Positions 1 through 7,920 of a DNA stretch of 33,962 nucleotides are shown here, one piece after another. The notes beneath the pieces were generated by a model. That model saw nothing but the letters and a program-made list of their open reading frames with translations, ran no database searches and was not told where the DNA came from. Within the stretch, counting starts at the first letter, position 1, and every line of letters begins with the position of its first letter. Made by a program: the position numbers and the translations under genes. This stretch comes from Pseudomonadota bacterium. GTDB taxonomy: Bacteria > Pseudomonadota > Gammaproteobacteria > Xanthomonadales > Rhodanobacteraceae. The DNA lies in the NCBI GenBank assembly GCA_021815695.1, contig JAKAZT010000011.1, positions 1 through 33,962 on the forward strand, in the 5' to 3' direction.

Positions 1-739
1 CCAGCGCGTGGAAGGTTTCGCCGCGGACCTGGTAGCGGCCCTTGCACACGGTCGGATAGCCGGCCGCCTCGCCGTCGGCGAAGCGGTCGATCAGCACGTC
101 GTTGAGGCGCACGCTGCGGCCGTCCGGCGTTTCGTCCCAGCGCACGAATTTCGCCGGCGAGCAGACGCCGTGGCGGTTGGGCGAGGCGCCGGTGACGTAG
201 CTCGACAGCTGGCAACGGCCCTCGACCATGATGCACAGGCTGCCGAAGGCGAAAGTCTCCAGCGGCACCGGCGACTTCTCCGCCAGGCGTTCGACCTGCT
301 GCATCGCCAGCACCCGCGGCAGCACCGCGCGGCTGATGCCGAACTCCTCGACGTAGTAGCGCAGCGCAGCGTGGGTGGTGGCCGAACTCTGCACCGACAG
401 GTGCCGCGGCAGCGCGGGATAATGCCGCGCGGCGTAGTCCAGTACCGCCAGCTCGGCGATGATCAGGGCGTCGACGCCGAGATCCGCGGCGCGCTCGACC
501 GCGGTCTCCCAGTGCCCCAGCTGCGCCGGGGTCGGATAGGTGTTCAGCGCGACGTAGACCTTGCGGCCGCGTGCGTGGGCATAGGCAATGCCGCGGCGCA
601 GGTCGGCCTCGTCGAAGTTGAGGCCGGGAAAGGCGCGCGCATTGGTGGCGTCGCGAAAGCCCGCGTACACCGCATCGGCGCCGTGATCCACGGCCGCCTG
701 CAGCGAGGGCAGGCTGCCGGCGGGGCAGACGAGTTGCAT
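1..739 (-). CDS. ubiU: UbiU, O2-independent ubiquinone hydroxylation protein (U32 peptidase family), 3' end cut by window
   Basis: The 246 visible codons read as the N-terminal part of UbiU, a U32-family protein. UbiU works with UbiV as an Fe-S heterodimer in O2-independent hydroxylation during ubiquinone synthesis. The N-terminus (MQLVCPAGSLPSLQ, then GADAVYAG) is typical. Four cysteines fall at residues 169, 176, 193 and 232, in the contexts GSLC, EGRC, HGVC and TVCKGR. These are the same numbers I recall for the [4Fe-4S] ligands of E. coli UbiU, so the cluster is probably intact. The ATG at 739 follows a GAGGAGG-like ribosome site. ubiD lies 58 bp upstream on the same strand, which suggests shared transcription. 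The C-terminus lies outside the window, and no ubiV or ubiT is visible. A generic U32 peptidase is the alternative, but the cysteine spacing makes UbiU much more likely. Confidence 0.9.
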   Translation of the reverse strand, partial: MQLVCPAGSLPSLQAAVDHGADAVYAGFRDATNARAFPGLNFDEADLRRGIAYAHARGRKVYVALNTYPTPAQLGHWETAVERAADLGVDALIIAELAVLDYAARHYPALPRHLSVQSSATTHAALRYYVEEFGISRAVLPRVLAMQQVERLAEKSPVPLETFAFGSLCIMVEGRCQLSSYVTGASPNRHGVCSPAKFVRWDETPDGRSVRLNDVLIDRFADGEAAGYPTVCKGRYQVRGETFHAL

Positions 740-797
740 GCATCCTCCTCGGGCGATGGGGCGGCAGGCGCGAGCGTGAGCGCACCGCCGCGCGGGG

Positions 798-2285
798 TCA
801 CTGATCTGGATCAGACGCGGCGTCGAACACCTGGGTCCACAGCGCATCGACGCGGCGCTCGACGGCGGGGTCGGGACGGATCGGGCGGCCCCAGGTGCGC
901 GTGGTTTCGCCCGGCCACTTGTTGGTGGCATCGATGCCGAGCTTGCCGCCGAGGTTGGGCTGCGGACTGGCGAAGTCGAGATAGTCCACCGGCGTGTTTT
1001 CGCTGATCATGCAGTCGCGCGCCGGGTCGACACGCGTCGACACCGCCCACAACACGTCATCCCAGTTGCGCACGTCGATGTCGTCGTCGGTGATGATCAC
1101 GAACTTGGTGTAGGTGAACTGGCGCAGGTACGACCAGACCGCAAACATCATGCGCCGCGCGTGGCCCGGGTAGCGCTTGCGGATGCTGACCACGGCCAGC
1201 CGGTAGGAGCACGCCGCCGGCGGCAGATGGAAATCGACGACCTCGGGAAAGATCCGGCGCAGGATCGGCACGAACAGGTCGTTCAGCGCCATCGCCAGCA
1301 TCGACGGTTCGTCGTGCGGCGAGCGGCCCATCCAGCTGCCCTGGTAGATCGCGTCCTCGCGCCGGCAGATGCGCTCGATGGTGAATACCGGAAAGCGGTC
1401 GACGGCGTTGTAGTAGCCGGTGTGGTCGCCGAACGGACCTTCCAGCGCGGTGTCGCCGGGCTGAATGTGGCCCTCGAGCACGATCTCGGCGCTGGCCGGA
1501 AGATCCAGTCCGGTCAGCCGGCTGCGCAACACGTGCCCGCGCGCGCCACGCAGCAGTCCGGCGAACTCGAACTCCGACAGGGTGTCGGGCAGCGGTGCCA
1601 CCGCCGCCAGCGTGGTCGCCGGATCGGCGCCGATCGCGACCGCAAGCGGAAACGGTTCGCGCGGGTGCAGTTCGCACCACTCGGCGTAGTCCTGCGCGCC
1701 GCCGCGATGCGCCAGCCAGCGCATGATCACGCGGTTGCGGCCGATCACCTGCATGCGGTACACGCCGATGTTCTGGCGATCCAGCCGCTGGCTGCGCGTG
1801 ATCACCAGGCCGAGCGTGATCAGCGGGCCGGCATCCTCGGGCCAGCAGGTCTGGATCGGCAGCTCGCCGAGATCGACCTCGTCGCCCTGCCGGCAATCGG
1901 CGAGAAACGGCGCCGAGGCCACCGTGCGCGGCGCCACCAGCGCGAGCTGGCCGTAGGCGGGCAGGGCCGACACGGCTTCGCGCAGCGAGCCCGGCCAGCG
2001 CGGTTCCTTGAGCGCCGCGAGCAGTTCGCCCAGTTCGCGCATCGAGGCTACCGGCCGGCGACCCAGCGCCAGCTGGATGCGCCCGGCGCTGCCGAACACG
2101 TTGCCGAGGAAACGGTGCCGGCTCGCACCGGCCCGGTCGAACAGCAGGGCAGGGCCGCCGTTGCGCTGCGCGCGCTGGCAGAACGCGGTGATTTCGAGAT
2201 GCGGGTCCACCGGAGCAGCGACGCGACGCAGCTCGCCAGATGCCTCCAGCGCCTCGATGAACTCGCGCAGATCGTGGTAACTCAT
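798..2285 (-). CDS. ubiD: UbiD, 3-polyprenyl-4-hydroxybenzoate decarboxylase
   Basis: UbiD removes the carboxyl group of 3-polyprenyl-4-hydroxybenzoate in ubiquinone synthesis, using the prenylated flavin made by UbiX. The protein is 495 residues; E. coli UbiD is about 497. Family signatures visible include the start [22 protein letters not shown] followed by RVIMRW in the prFMN-binding region, [11 protein letters not shown] with an active-site glutamate, and the [22 protein letters not shown] block near the C-terminus. The frame stays open 128 codons further upstream, but homology begins at the ATG at 2285, so I start there; the ribosome site is weak. ubiU follows 58 bp downstream on the same strand and the E1 gene is divergent upstream. 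Having ubiD beside ubiU fits a small quinone-synthesis group. Confidence 0.95.
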   Translation of the reverse strand: MSYHDLREFIEALEASGELRRVAAPVDPHLEITAFCQRAQRNGGPALLFDRAGASRHRFLGNVFGSAGRIQLALGRRPVASMRELGELLAALKEPRWPGSLREAVSALPAYGQLALVAPRTVASAPFLADCRQGDEVDLGELPIQTCWPEDAGPLITLGLVITRSQRLDRQNIGVYRMQVIGRNRVIMRWLAHRGGAQDYAEWCELHPREPFPLAVAIGADPATTLAAVAPLPDTLSEFEFAGLLRGARGHVLRSRLTGLDLPASAEIVLEGHIQPGDTALEGPFGDHTGYYNAVDRFPVFTIERICRREDAIYQGSWMGRSPHDEPSMLAMALNDLFVPILRRIFPEVVDFHLPPAACSYRLAVVSIRKRYPGHARRMMFAVWSYLRQFTYTKFVIITDDDIDVRNWDDVLWAVSTRVDPARDCMISENTPVDYLDFASPQPNLGGKLGIDATNKWPGETTRTWGRPIRPDPAVERRVDALWTQVFDAASDPDQ

Positions 2286-2424
2286 GCCGGCATCCGCTGC
2301 GGATCTGGCGGCATCTTCCCCGGCACCCGCCTGCGCTGCCCTGTCCCAGGTCAAGCCGGCGCCTTTTGGCGGTGACGGCGCGGCGCTATCCTTGCCGGCT
2401 CGCCCGCCGCAGCGCCCGCCGCCC

Positions 2425-4704
2425 ATGAACGCCATCCCCGCGCCGATCCCCGCCCGCCACAAGGGCTTCAACCGCGCCGAGATCGTCGACCGGAACTTCA
2501 TCGAGTTCGTGCGCGGGTGGCCGCAGCGGTCGCATCGCGCACCGGCCGCGGATGCGCCGGTACTGCCCGGCAGCGCGCTGGATGCGCAGGGCTTTCGCGA
2601 GCTGTTCGAGTCGCAGCTGATCAGCCGCCATCTCGACCTGATGGCGCGCGTGCTGCGCGTGCAGAACAAGGTCTTCTACACCATCGGCTCCAGCGGCCAC
2701 GAGGGCAACGCCATGCTGGCGCGGCTGACGCGGCACACCGATCCGGCTTTCCTGCACTACCGCTCCGGGGCCTTCATGGCCGAGCGCTTCCGCAAGCTGC
2801 CGCGCCGTGACGGGCGCAATCCGGACCCGGTGATGGACTCGGCGCTGTCGTTCGCGGCCGGCAAGGACGATCCGGCCTCGGGCGGCCGTCACAAGGTCTG
2901 GGGCAGCAAGCCGCTGTGGGTGCTGCCGCAAACCTCGACCATCGCCTCGCACCTGCCCAAGGCGCTGGGCACCGCCATCGCCATCGAGCAGGCGCGGCGC
3001 ATCGGCCATGCATTGCCGATCCCAGACGACAGCATCGCGATCTGCTCCTTCGGCGACGCCTCGGCCAACCACGCCACGGCGCAGACGGCCTTCAACACCG
3101 CCGCCTGGACTGCCTACCAGAAGCTGCCGGCGCCGGTGCTGTTCGTGTGCGAGGACAACGGCATCGGCATCTCGGTGAAGACGCCGGCCGACTGGATCCG
3201 CGCCAGCTTCGAGCATCGCCGCGATCTCGACTACTTCCGTGCCGACGGCCTTGATCTGGCCGCCGGCTATGCCGATGTCGCGCGTGCCGTCGAGCACTGC
3301 CGGCGCACGCGCCGGCCGACCTTCCTGCACCTGCGCACCACGCGCGTGATGGGCCACGCCGGCACCGACTTCGAGATCGAGTGGCGCAGCGTCGAGGAAC
3401 TGGTGGCGGTGGAGGCCGGCGACCCGCTGCTGCGCTCGGCGGCCATCGCGCTGGAGTCCGGCCTGTACACGCCCGATGCGCTGCTGGCCGCATACGAGGC
3501 GATCCGCGCGCGCTGCTTCGCCGCCGCCGAGGAGGCCGACCGCCGGCCCAAGCTGACCACGCTGGCCGAGGTCGTCGCGCCGCTGGCGCCGTACACGCCC
3601 GATGCCGTTGCCGCCGAGGCCGCACGCGCGCCGGACGCCGCGCAGCGCGAGGCGGTGTTCGGCGGCGCCGACAAGCTGCCCGAGAAACAGCCGCCGCGGC
3701 ATCTGGCGATCCAGATCAACCAGGCGCTGCACGATCTGCTGATCAAGTACCCCGAGGCGCTGCTGTTCGGCGAGGACGTGGCGCAGAAGGGCGGCGTCTA
3801 TACCGTTACCAAGGGTCTGCACAAGGCGTTCCGGAGCGCGCGCGTGTTCAACACCCTGCTCGACGAGACGATGATCCTCGGCCTCGCCCAGGGCTACGCC
3901 AACATGGGCCTGCTGCCGATCCCCGAGATCCAGTACCTGGCCTACTTCCACAACGCCTGCGACCAGATCCGCGGCGAAGCCGCCAGTCTGCAGTTCTTCA
4001 GCAACGACCAGTACCGCAATCCGATGCTGCTGCGCATCGCCGGACTCGGTTATCAGCGCGGCTTCGGCGGCCATTTCCACAACGACAACTCGATCACCGC
4101 ACTGCGCGACATTCCCGGCCTGGTCGTCGGTTGCCCCTCGCGCGGCGACGATGCCGCGCTGATGCTGCGCACGCTGATGGCGCTGGCGCGGGTCGATGGC
4201 CGCGTGTGCGTGTTCCTTGAGCCGATCGCGCTGTACATGGCCAAGGACTTGTACGCGCCCGGCGACGGCGAATGGCAGTTTGCCTATCCGGCGCCCGGCG
4301 AGGCCATGAGCCTGGGTGAGGGTCGCGTCCACGGCGCCGGCGATGATCTGCTGATCATCACCTACGGCAACGGCGTGCCGATGAGCCTGCGCGCCGCGCG
4401 CGAACTCGAAAAACGGCGCGGCTGGAAGATCCGTGTGGTCGATCTGCGCTGGCTGGTGCCGCTGAACGCGGCATACGTCGCCGCGCAGGCGAAAACGGCC
4501 CGGCGCATCGTGCTGGTCGACGAGGGCCGCCACAGCGCCGGCGTGGGCGAGGGCATCGTCACCGCACTGGTCGAGGCCGGGCTGGGCGCCACGCCGCTCA
4601 GGCGGGTGGTCGGCGCCGATACCTACACCCCGCTGGCGGCAGCGGCATTCCTGGTGCTGCCTGGCGAGGCCGACATCGTCGCGGCGGCGGACGCTCTCGC
4701 CTGA
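2425..4704 (+). CDS. 2-oxoacid dehydrogenase E1 component, alpha and beta subunits fused in one chain
   Basis: This 759-residue protein carries both halves of a heterotetrameric-type E1, the thiamine diphosphate enzyme that decarboxylates a 2-oxoacid and acylates the E2 lipoyl group. Residues about 60-410 match an E1-alpha subunit, with the ThDP/Mg motif from GD at 210-211 to EDN at 243-245. Residues about 425-759 match E1-beta, with [41 protein letters not shown] and the C-terminal [14 protein letters not shown] block. It most resembles branched-chain (2-oxoisovalerate) E1, but the substrate cannot be read from sequence. No E2 or E3 gene is near, so the partner must be encoded elsewhere. The frame is open 47 codons upstream; I chose the ATG at 2425 because the preceding stretch looks non-conserved. 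The stop lies 4 bp from the convergent cfa stop. Confidence 0.88.
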   Translation: MNAIPAPIPARHKGFNRAEIVDRNFIEFVRGWPQRSHRAPAADAPVLPGSALDAQGFRELFESQLISRHLDLMARVLRVQNKVFYTIGSSGHEGNAMLARLTRHTDPAFLHYRSGAFMAERFRKLPRRDGRNPDPVMDSALSFAAGKDDPASGGRHKVWGSKPLWVLPQTSTIASHLPKALGTAIAIEQARRIGHALPIPDDSIAICSFGDASANHATAQTAFNTAAWTAYQKLPAPVLFVCEDNGIGISVKTPADWIRASFEHRRDLDYFRADGLDLAAGYADVARAVEHCRRTRRPTFLHLRTTRVMGHAGTDFEIEWRSVEELVAVEAGDPLLRSAAIALESGLYTPDALLAAYEAIRARCFAAAEEADRRPKLTTLAEVVAPLAPYTPDAVAAEAARAPDAAQREAVFGGADKLPEKQPPRHLAIQINQALHDLLIKYPEALLFGEDVAQKGGVYTVTKGLHKAFRSARVFNTLLDETMILGLAQGYANMGLLPIPEIQYLAYFHNACDQIRGEAASLQFFSNDQYRNPMLLRIAGLGYQRGFGGHFHNDNSITALRDIPGLVVGCPSRGDDAALMLRTLMALARVDGRVCVFLEPIALYMAKDLYAPGDGEWQFAYPAPGEAMSLGEGRVHGAGDDLLIITYGNGVPMSLRAARELEKRRGWKIRVVDLRWLVPLNAAYVAAQAKTARRIVLVDEGRHSAGVGEGIVTALVEAGLGATPLRRVVGADTYTPLAAAAFLVLPGEADIVAAADALA

Positions 4705-4708
4705 ACGC

Positions 4709-5827
4709 TCAGCGCGGCACGCGATAGCCGCCGCGCACGCCACCCGGACTGAGCGTCAGCTGCCAGAGCTGGTCGCGGCGCGCGCGAAACACCGCCGCCG
4801 AACCGGACAGGTAGTACCGCCACATGCGCCTGAAGCGCTCGTCGTAGCGTGCCGCGAGTTGCGGCCAGGCTGCGTCGAAGTTGGCACGCCATGCCATCAG
4901 CGTGCGGTCGTAGTCGGCACCGAAATTGTGCCAGTCCTCGATCACGAACAATCCCTCCAGGGCCGCCGCCATCTGGCTGGCGGCGGGCACCATGGAGTTC
5001 GGGAAGATGTACCTCTCGATCCACGGGTCGGGGCGGCTGGGCTCCTCGTTGCTGCCGATGGTGTGCAGCAGGCTGAGGCCGTCCGCGCGCAGGCAGCGCC
5101 GCACGGTCTCGAAGTAGGTGCGGTAGTTCCGGGCACCGACGTGCTCGAACATGCCGATCGAGAAGATCGCGTCGAACGGTTCGTCGATCTCGCGGTAGTC
5201 CTGCAGGCGGATCTCGATCGGCAGGCCGGCGCAGAGCGTACGCGCGAATTCGGCCTGCTCCTGCGACACGGTGATGCCGACGCCGCTCGCGCCGTGGCGT
5301 TCGGCGGCGAACTTCAGCGCCTCGCCCCAGCCGCAGCCGATGTCGAGCACGCGCATGCCCGGCTGCAGGCGCAGCTTGCGGCAGACCAGATCCAGCTTGG
5401 CCTCCTGCGCGGCATCGAGATCGTTGGCGTCCTTCCAGTAGCCGCAGCTGTAGACCAGACGGCGGCCCAGCATCGCGCGAAACAGATCGTTGCCGAGGTC
5501 GTAATGGGCCTTGCCGATCGTCCAGGCGCGTTCGCCGCGCTGCAGGTTGATGAAACGCGCCTTGAGGTGCGCGAGCAGGGTGTCGAGCGTCTTCAGGTGA
5601 TCGTCGAGATGTGCACCGATGACCTTGAACAGGAATCCGTCGAGGTCGTCGGCATCCCAGCCGCCATCCATGTAGGCCTCGCCGAAGCCGAGCGTGCCGT
5701 GCGCGAACACGCGCGCGTACACCTGCGGGTCGTGCACGCGCAGATCGGTGGCCGCGTCGCCGCCGATGCGGATGCCTGCGTGCATCAGCAGCTCGGCGGC
5801 GCGGGCGCGCAGTCCGTCCTCGCTCAC
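4709..5827 (-). CDS. cfa: Cyclopropane-fatty-acyl-phospholipid synthase
   Basis: Cfa transfers a methylene group from S-adenosylmethionine to double bonds of membrane phospholipid acyl chains, forming cyclopropane fatty acids. The 372-residue protein is near the 382 of E. coli. Visible features are VYSCGYWKDA, holding the equivalent of E. coli Cys139, the SAM-binding loop VLDIGCGWGEALKFAAE, GMFEHVGARNYRTYF, LLHTIGS, and EDWHNFGADYDRTLMAW. Near the C-terminus YYLSGSAAVFRAR stands where E. coli has YYLNACAGAFRAR, so the Cys354 equivalent is Ser. The GTG start overlaps the DUF190 stop as GTGA, and a GGAG site lies inside the end of the upstream gene. The upstream order DUF190, crcB, fluoride riboswitch implies cotranscription. 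A longer open frame upstream is only the DUF190 region in another phase. Confidence 0.94.
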   Translation of the reverse strand: MSEDGLRARAAELLMHAGIRIGGDAATDLRVHDPQVYARVFAHGTLGFGEAYMDGGWDADDLDGFLFKVIGAHLDDHLKTLDTLLAHLKARFINLQRGERAWTIGKAHYDLGNDLFRAMLGRRLVYSCGYWKDANDLDAAQEAKLDLVCRKLRLQPGMRVLDIGCGWGEALKFAAERHGASGVGITVSQEQAEFARTLCAGLPIEIRLQDYREIDEPFDAIFSIGMFEHVGARNYRTYFETVRRCLRADGLSLLHTIGSNEEPSRPDPWIERYIFPNSMVPAASQMAAALEGLFVIEDWHNFGADYDRTLMAWRANFDAAWPQLAARYDERFRRMWRYYLSGSAAVFRARRDQLWQLTLSPGGVRGGYRVPR

Positions 5828-6195
5828 CTCGCGCCTCCGGACTCGCGGGGTGGCGCGGCCTCCAGCACGCCGTAGGCGACCGGCGAGCGCGCGTAGACCA
5901 GCGCCGCGCCGGATGCGCGCACGAGCGCCAGCAGGCGTTCGGTTTCGGCCTCGCCGAGGATGAACTCGACCTTCAGCGGCAGGTCTCCGGCCAGTTCGAA
6001 GAAGCTCTCCTCGTGCAGGATGCCGTGGCGCCCGAAACCGGCGATGGCACGGAACACCGAGCCGCCGGCGAGGCCTTCGCCCTTGGCCTGCTCGAGGATC
6101 CACTCGTAAAGCAGCATGCCGCGATGCTTGGCATTGGCGTGCATGAAAAATCGCAGATAGACGCCGGTGTGCATGATTTCGCGGGTGGCACTCAT
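5824..6195 (-). CDS. DUF190 family protein
   Basis: This 123-residue protein matches DUF190, a small soluble PII-like-fold family often encoded beside crcB; its biochemical role is not established. Typical blocks are VYLRFFMHANAKHRGMLLYEWIL, AIAGFGRHGILH, FELAGDLPLKVEFI and a final segment leading to SPVAYGVLE. The ATG at 6195 (MSATREIMHTG) lies 14 bp after the crcB stop; a second in-frame ATG eight codons later (MHTGVYLRFF) is a possible alternative. The 3' end overlaps the cfa start by four bases, which suggests translational coupling. From context it may modulate the fluoride channel or sense a small ligand. That is inference only. Confidence 0.86.
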   Translation of the reverse strand: MSATREIMHTGVYLRFFMHANAKHRGMLLYEWILEQAKGEGLAGGSVFRAIAGFGRHGILHEESFFELAGDLPLKVEFILGEAETERLLALVRASGAALVYARSPVAYGVLEAAPPRESGGAR

Positions 6196-6209
6196 GGCGG
6201 CGTTCCCAT

Positions 6210-6596
6210 TCAAGCGCGCAGCAGCGCGCGGATCAAGGCGATGCCGGCGAGCGTCGCCGTCAGCGAGCCGGCGACATGCAACAGCACGTGTGCGGCGAAC
6301 CAGGCGTACTGCTGGCGCAGCAGCAGGGTGCTGGCTTCGGCAGAGAAGGTCGAAAACGTGGTCAGGCCGCCGAGAAAGCCGGTGGTGATGAACAGCCGGA
6401 TGTCCGGCGACAGCGCCTGATAATGGGCGAACGCGCCCATCGCCAGCCCCATCAGCAGGCCGCCGGTCAGATTGGCGGCCAGCGTGCCCAGCGGCAAGGT
6501 CGGAAACAGCGGATTGAGCAAGACGCCCAGTCCCCAGCGCAGCCAGGCACCGAGCGCGGCGCCGACGCCGACGGACAGGAATGCGGACGGACCCAT
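6210..6596 (-). CDS. crcB: CrcB/Fluc fluoride ion channel
   Basis: CrcB (Fluc) forms dimeric membrane channels that export fluoride down its gradient and protect enzymes such as enolase. The 128-residue protein has four predicted membrane helices and the family's strongest signatures: PLGTLAANLTGG in helix 2 and TTGFLGGLTTFSTFSAE, containing the phenylalanine/serine fluoride-pathway motif, in helix 3. It aligns nearly end to end with E. coli CrcB from memory. The ATG at 6596 follows a strong GAGGAGG ribosome site. A fluoride riboswitch lies about 75 bp upstream on the same strand, which independently supports the function. DUF190 and cfa genes follow with little or no spacing. Confidence 0.96.
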   Translation of the reverse strand: MGPSAFLSVGVGAALGAWLRWGLGVLLNPLFPTLPLGTLAANLTGGLLMGLAMGAFAHYQALSPDIRLFITTGFLGGLTTFSTFSAEASTLLLRQQYAWFAAHVLLHVAGSLTATLAGIALIRALLRA

Positions 6597-6648
6597 GGAG
6601 CCTCCTCTTGGATGCGGTCGAGGCGGACCGGCGCACGTGCGCGCAGGG

Positions 6649-6676
6649 CCTGCCCCGCCGTGACCGGGGGTGCAGG
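6649..6676 (-). promoter_or_regulatory. Hairpin overlapping the 3' end of the fluoride riboswitch (candidate expression platform)
   Basis: On the minus strand CCTGCACCCC pairs with GGGGCAGG across a GC-rich loop, with a two-base bulge. The left arm (6676-6667) reuses the CCTGCA bases at the end of the riboswitch aptamer. The hairpin and the ligand-bound aptamer should therefore compete. No T-run follows, so a classical intrinsic terminator is not evident. Rho action or control of translation is possible. Confidence 0.4.
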
Positions 6677-6731
6677 CATCATCAGCCGGAAGGCGGTTTG
6701 CCCGTCACGGGCAGGAGGCATGCCATCTCCC
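6671..6731 (-). ncRNA. Fluoride riboswitch (crcB RNA motif)
   Basis: Read on the minus strand, this stretch has the conserved parts of the fluoride aptamer in order. First comes GGAGATGGCATGCCTCC at the 5' side, then a short variable hairpin (GCCCGTGACGGGC), then AACCGCC, and finally GGCTGATGATGCCTGCA at the 3' side. GGNGATGG, ACCGCC and CTGATGA..CCT are the consensus elements I recall for this class. It lies in the leader of crcB, the standard target, so fluoride binding should raise expression of crcB. DUF190 and cfa are probably included, because they follow in the same operon. Confidence 0.93.
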
Positions 6732-6743
6732 TGGTGCGGCCCT

Positions 6744-6774
6744 AGGGTAGGCGATGCCCCCGGGTGTGCGTCAA
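6744..6774 (-). promoter_or_regulatory. Candidate sigma-70 promoter for the riboswitch-crcB operon
   Basis: On the minus strand a TTGACG hexamer (6774-6769) is followed after 19 bp by TACCCT (6749-6744). The -35 is close to consensus, but the -10 is weak and the spacing long. Transcription starting about seven bases on would begin just before the aptamer at 6731, as expected for a riboswitch leader. Confidence 0.4.
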
Positions 6775-6793
6775 GCCGGAAGCCGGGCCGGGC

Positions 6794-7027
6794 TCAGCCG
6801 GCATCGGGGCCCAGCAGCGCCTGCACCAGGGCCATGATCTCCGCGTGCGTACCGGTGATGGAGAGCTGTTGCTCGCGGGGGAGGTCGGTGCCGATGGAGA
6901 CGACGTAGCCGGCGCCGAGATCGTTGCCCTCCTCATCCAGACGCGGGTAACTCTCCACCTTGCCCACATAGGCAATGCGATTGGCGTCGATGGAGCGGCC
7001 GTCGGGTAGCTTGATCCAGCGCTGCAT
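6794..7027 (-). CDS. Small hypothetical protein, 77 aa
   Basis: I do not recognise this 77-residue protein. It is acidic and soluble, with no signal peptide or membrane segment. It begins MQRWIKLPDGRSIDANRIAYVGKV, continues with a probable beta-rich stretch (GYVVSIGTDLP, QQLSITG), and ends in a short helix (HAEIMALVQALLG). The ATG at 7027 has a weak GAGGA-like ribosome site. Codon use matches the neighbours, and the gene sits in a tidy gap on the same strand, 67 bp from the HEXXH gene upstream and about 20 bp before the crcB promoter. These support a real gene. A small sensor or binding domain is conceivable but unproven. Confidence 0.6.
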   Translation of the reverse strand: MQRWIKLPDGRSIDANRIAYVGKVESYPRLDEEGNDLGAGYVVSIGTDLPREQQLSITGTHAEIMALVQALLGPDAG

Positions 7028-7094
7028 GGCGGGTCCTCGTGGGCGCGGTGGGGGCAGTCTAGCCGCAGGCGCGGATCCGGTCTGCGGCGCGGGC

Positions 7095-7574
7095 TCAGGC
7101 CGGCAGCAATCCGCGCGCGACCAGCAGCGCACGGGCTTCCTCGGCGTCGCGCTCGAACCAGGCGCGCGCCGAGCCCAGACGGAACGAATAGCCCCAGGCA
7201 TCCATGTCGGCCAGCAGGCGTTCGCGGCCGACGCCAGGCAGGGCGTCGGCGAGGACGATCTGCAAATAGCAGGTGGCGTCCTCCTCCTCGATCGAGTCGG
7301 TGGCGTCGGTATGCACCGTGGCACGCCGGTCCGCTGGCAGCACCAGCAGATGGCAGGCCTCGTGAAGCAGCGAGTGCACCGGCGTGTCCTTGCGCGCATG
7401 CACGCAGTGGCCGATCACCCCTGCCTCGTCGTCGCCCCAGTAGCTGCCGGGGATTGGCGCACCGTCGGGCGCCGGGATCAGTTCGAGGCCGTGGCGCGCG
7501 AGCAGGGCGGTCGCGTCAGCAAAGCCGATGTCGGCGAGGCGCAGAACTTCGGCGGCGGGCGGTGTGGAGGGCAT
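7095..7574 (-). CDS. Hypothetical protein with HEXXH motif, possible IrrE/ImmA-like zinc peptidase fold
   Basis: The 159-residue protein contains LLHEACHLLVLP with a perfect HEXXH motif at residues 71-75. About 20 residues later comes an acidic helix, SIEEEDATCYLQIVLADAL. This spacing resembles IrrE/ImmA-type gluzincin domains, where a glutamate in a downstream helix is the third zinc ligand. The N-terminal part (ALLARHGLELIPAPDG) could form the strand leading into the active site. There is no signal peptide, so it is probably cytoplasmic. I start at the ATG at 7574; the frame opens 12 codons earlier but those look non-coding. No antitoxin-like or helix-turn-helix partner is adjacent. Peptidase activity is an inference from the motif alone. 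Confidence 0.65.
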   Translation of the reverse strand: MPSTPPAAEVLRLADIGFADATALLARHGLELIPAPDGAPIPGSYWGDDEAGVIGHCVHARKDTPVHSLLHEACHLLVLPADRRATVHTDATDSIEEEDATCYLQIVLADALPGVGRERLLADMDAWGYSFRLGSARAWFERDAEEARALLVARGLLPA

Positions 7575-7649
7575 GGGGGATGCGGATGCTGCAATGGATC
7601 GGCCTTGCACACCGGCTGCAGATATTTGCTGCTGTTCCCGGGCCGCTGC

Positions 7650-7913
7650 CTACTCTCCGCCCTTGCCCTCGGGCAGGGCCACCGACAGCTCGAGCACGTC
7701 ATGCTCGCCGTCGCGTTCGAGGTGGATGTCGATGGCATCGAGATCGACGTGGACGTACTTGCGGATCACCGCCAGCAGTTCGTTGCGCATCAGCGGCAGG
7801 TAGTCGGGGCCGCCGCGATGGGCTCGCTCCTGCGCGACGATGATGCGCAGGCGCTCCTTGGCCATGGCGGCGGGCGGTTCGCGGCGGTTGCGCAGAAAAT
7901 CGAGGATACCCAT
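7650..7913 (-). CDS. minE: MinE, cell division topological specificity factor
   Basis: MinE stimulates the ATPase of membrane-bound MinD and drives the pole-to-pole oscillation that keeps MinC away from midcell. The protein is 87 residues (88 in E. coli). It begins [11 protein letters not shown], the amphipathic membrane-targeting helix. The anti-MinCD segment [13 protein letters not shown] follows, then the dimerisation domain with [17 protein letters not shown] and [10 protein letters not shown]. The ATG at 7913 lies 7 bp after the minD stop, in the conserved order minC-minD-minE, so the three are almost certainly cotranscribed. Confidence 0.96.
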   Translation of the reverse strand: MGILDFLRNRREPPAAMAKERLRIIVAQERAHRGGPDYLPLMRNELLAVIRKYVHVDLDAIDIHLERDGEHDVLELSVALPEGKGGE

Positions 7914-7920
7914 GGCGGCA

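Noticed and set aside
1161-2375. A 404-codon plus-strand open frame
   Set aside because: It is the antisense shadow of ubiD, which matches its family over its full length.
2386-4743. A 785-codon open frame antisense to the E1 gene
   Set aside because: Its protein has no recognisable motifs and is a GC-rich shadow of the E1 gene, which has clear family signatures on the other strand.
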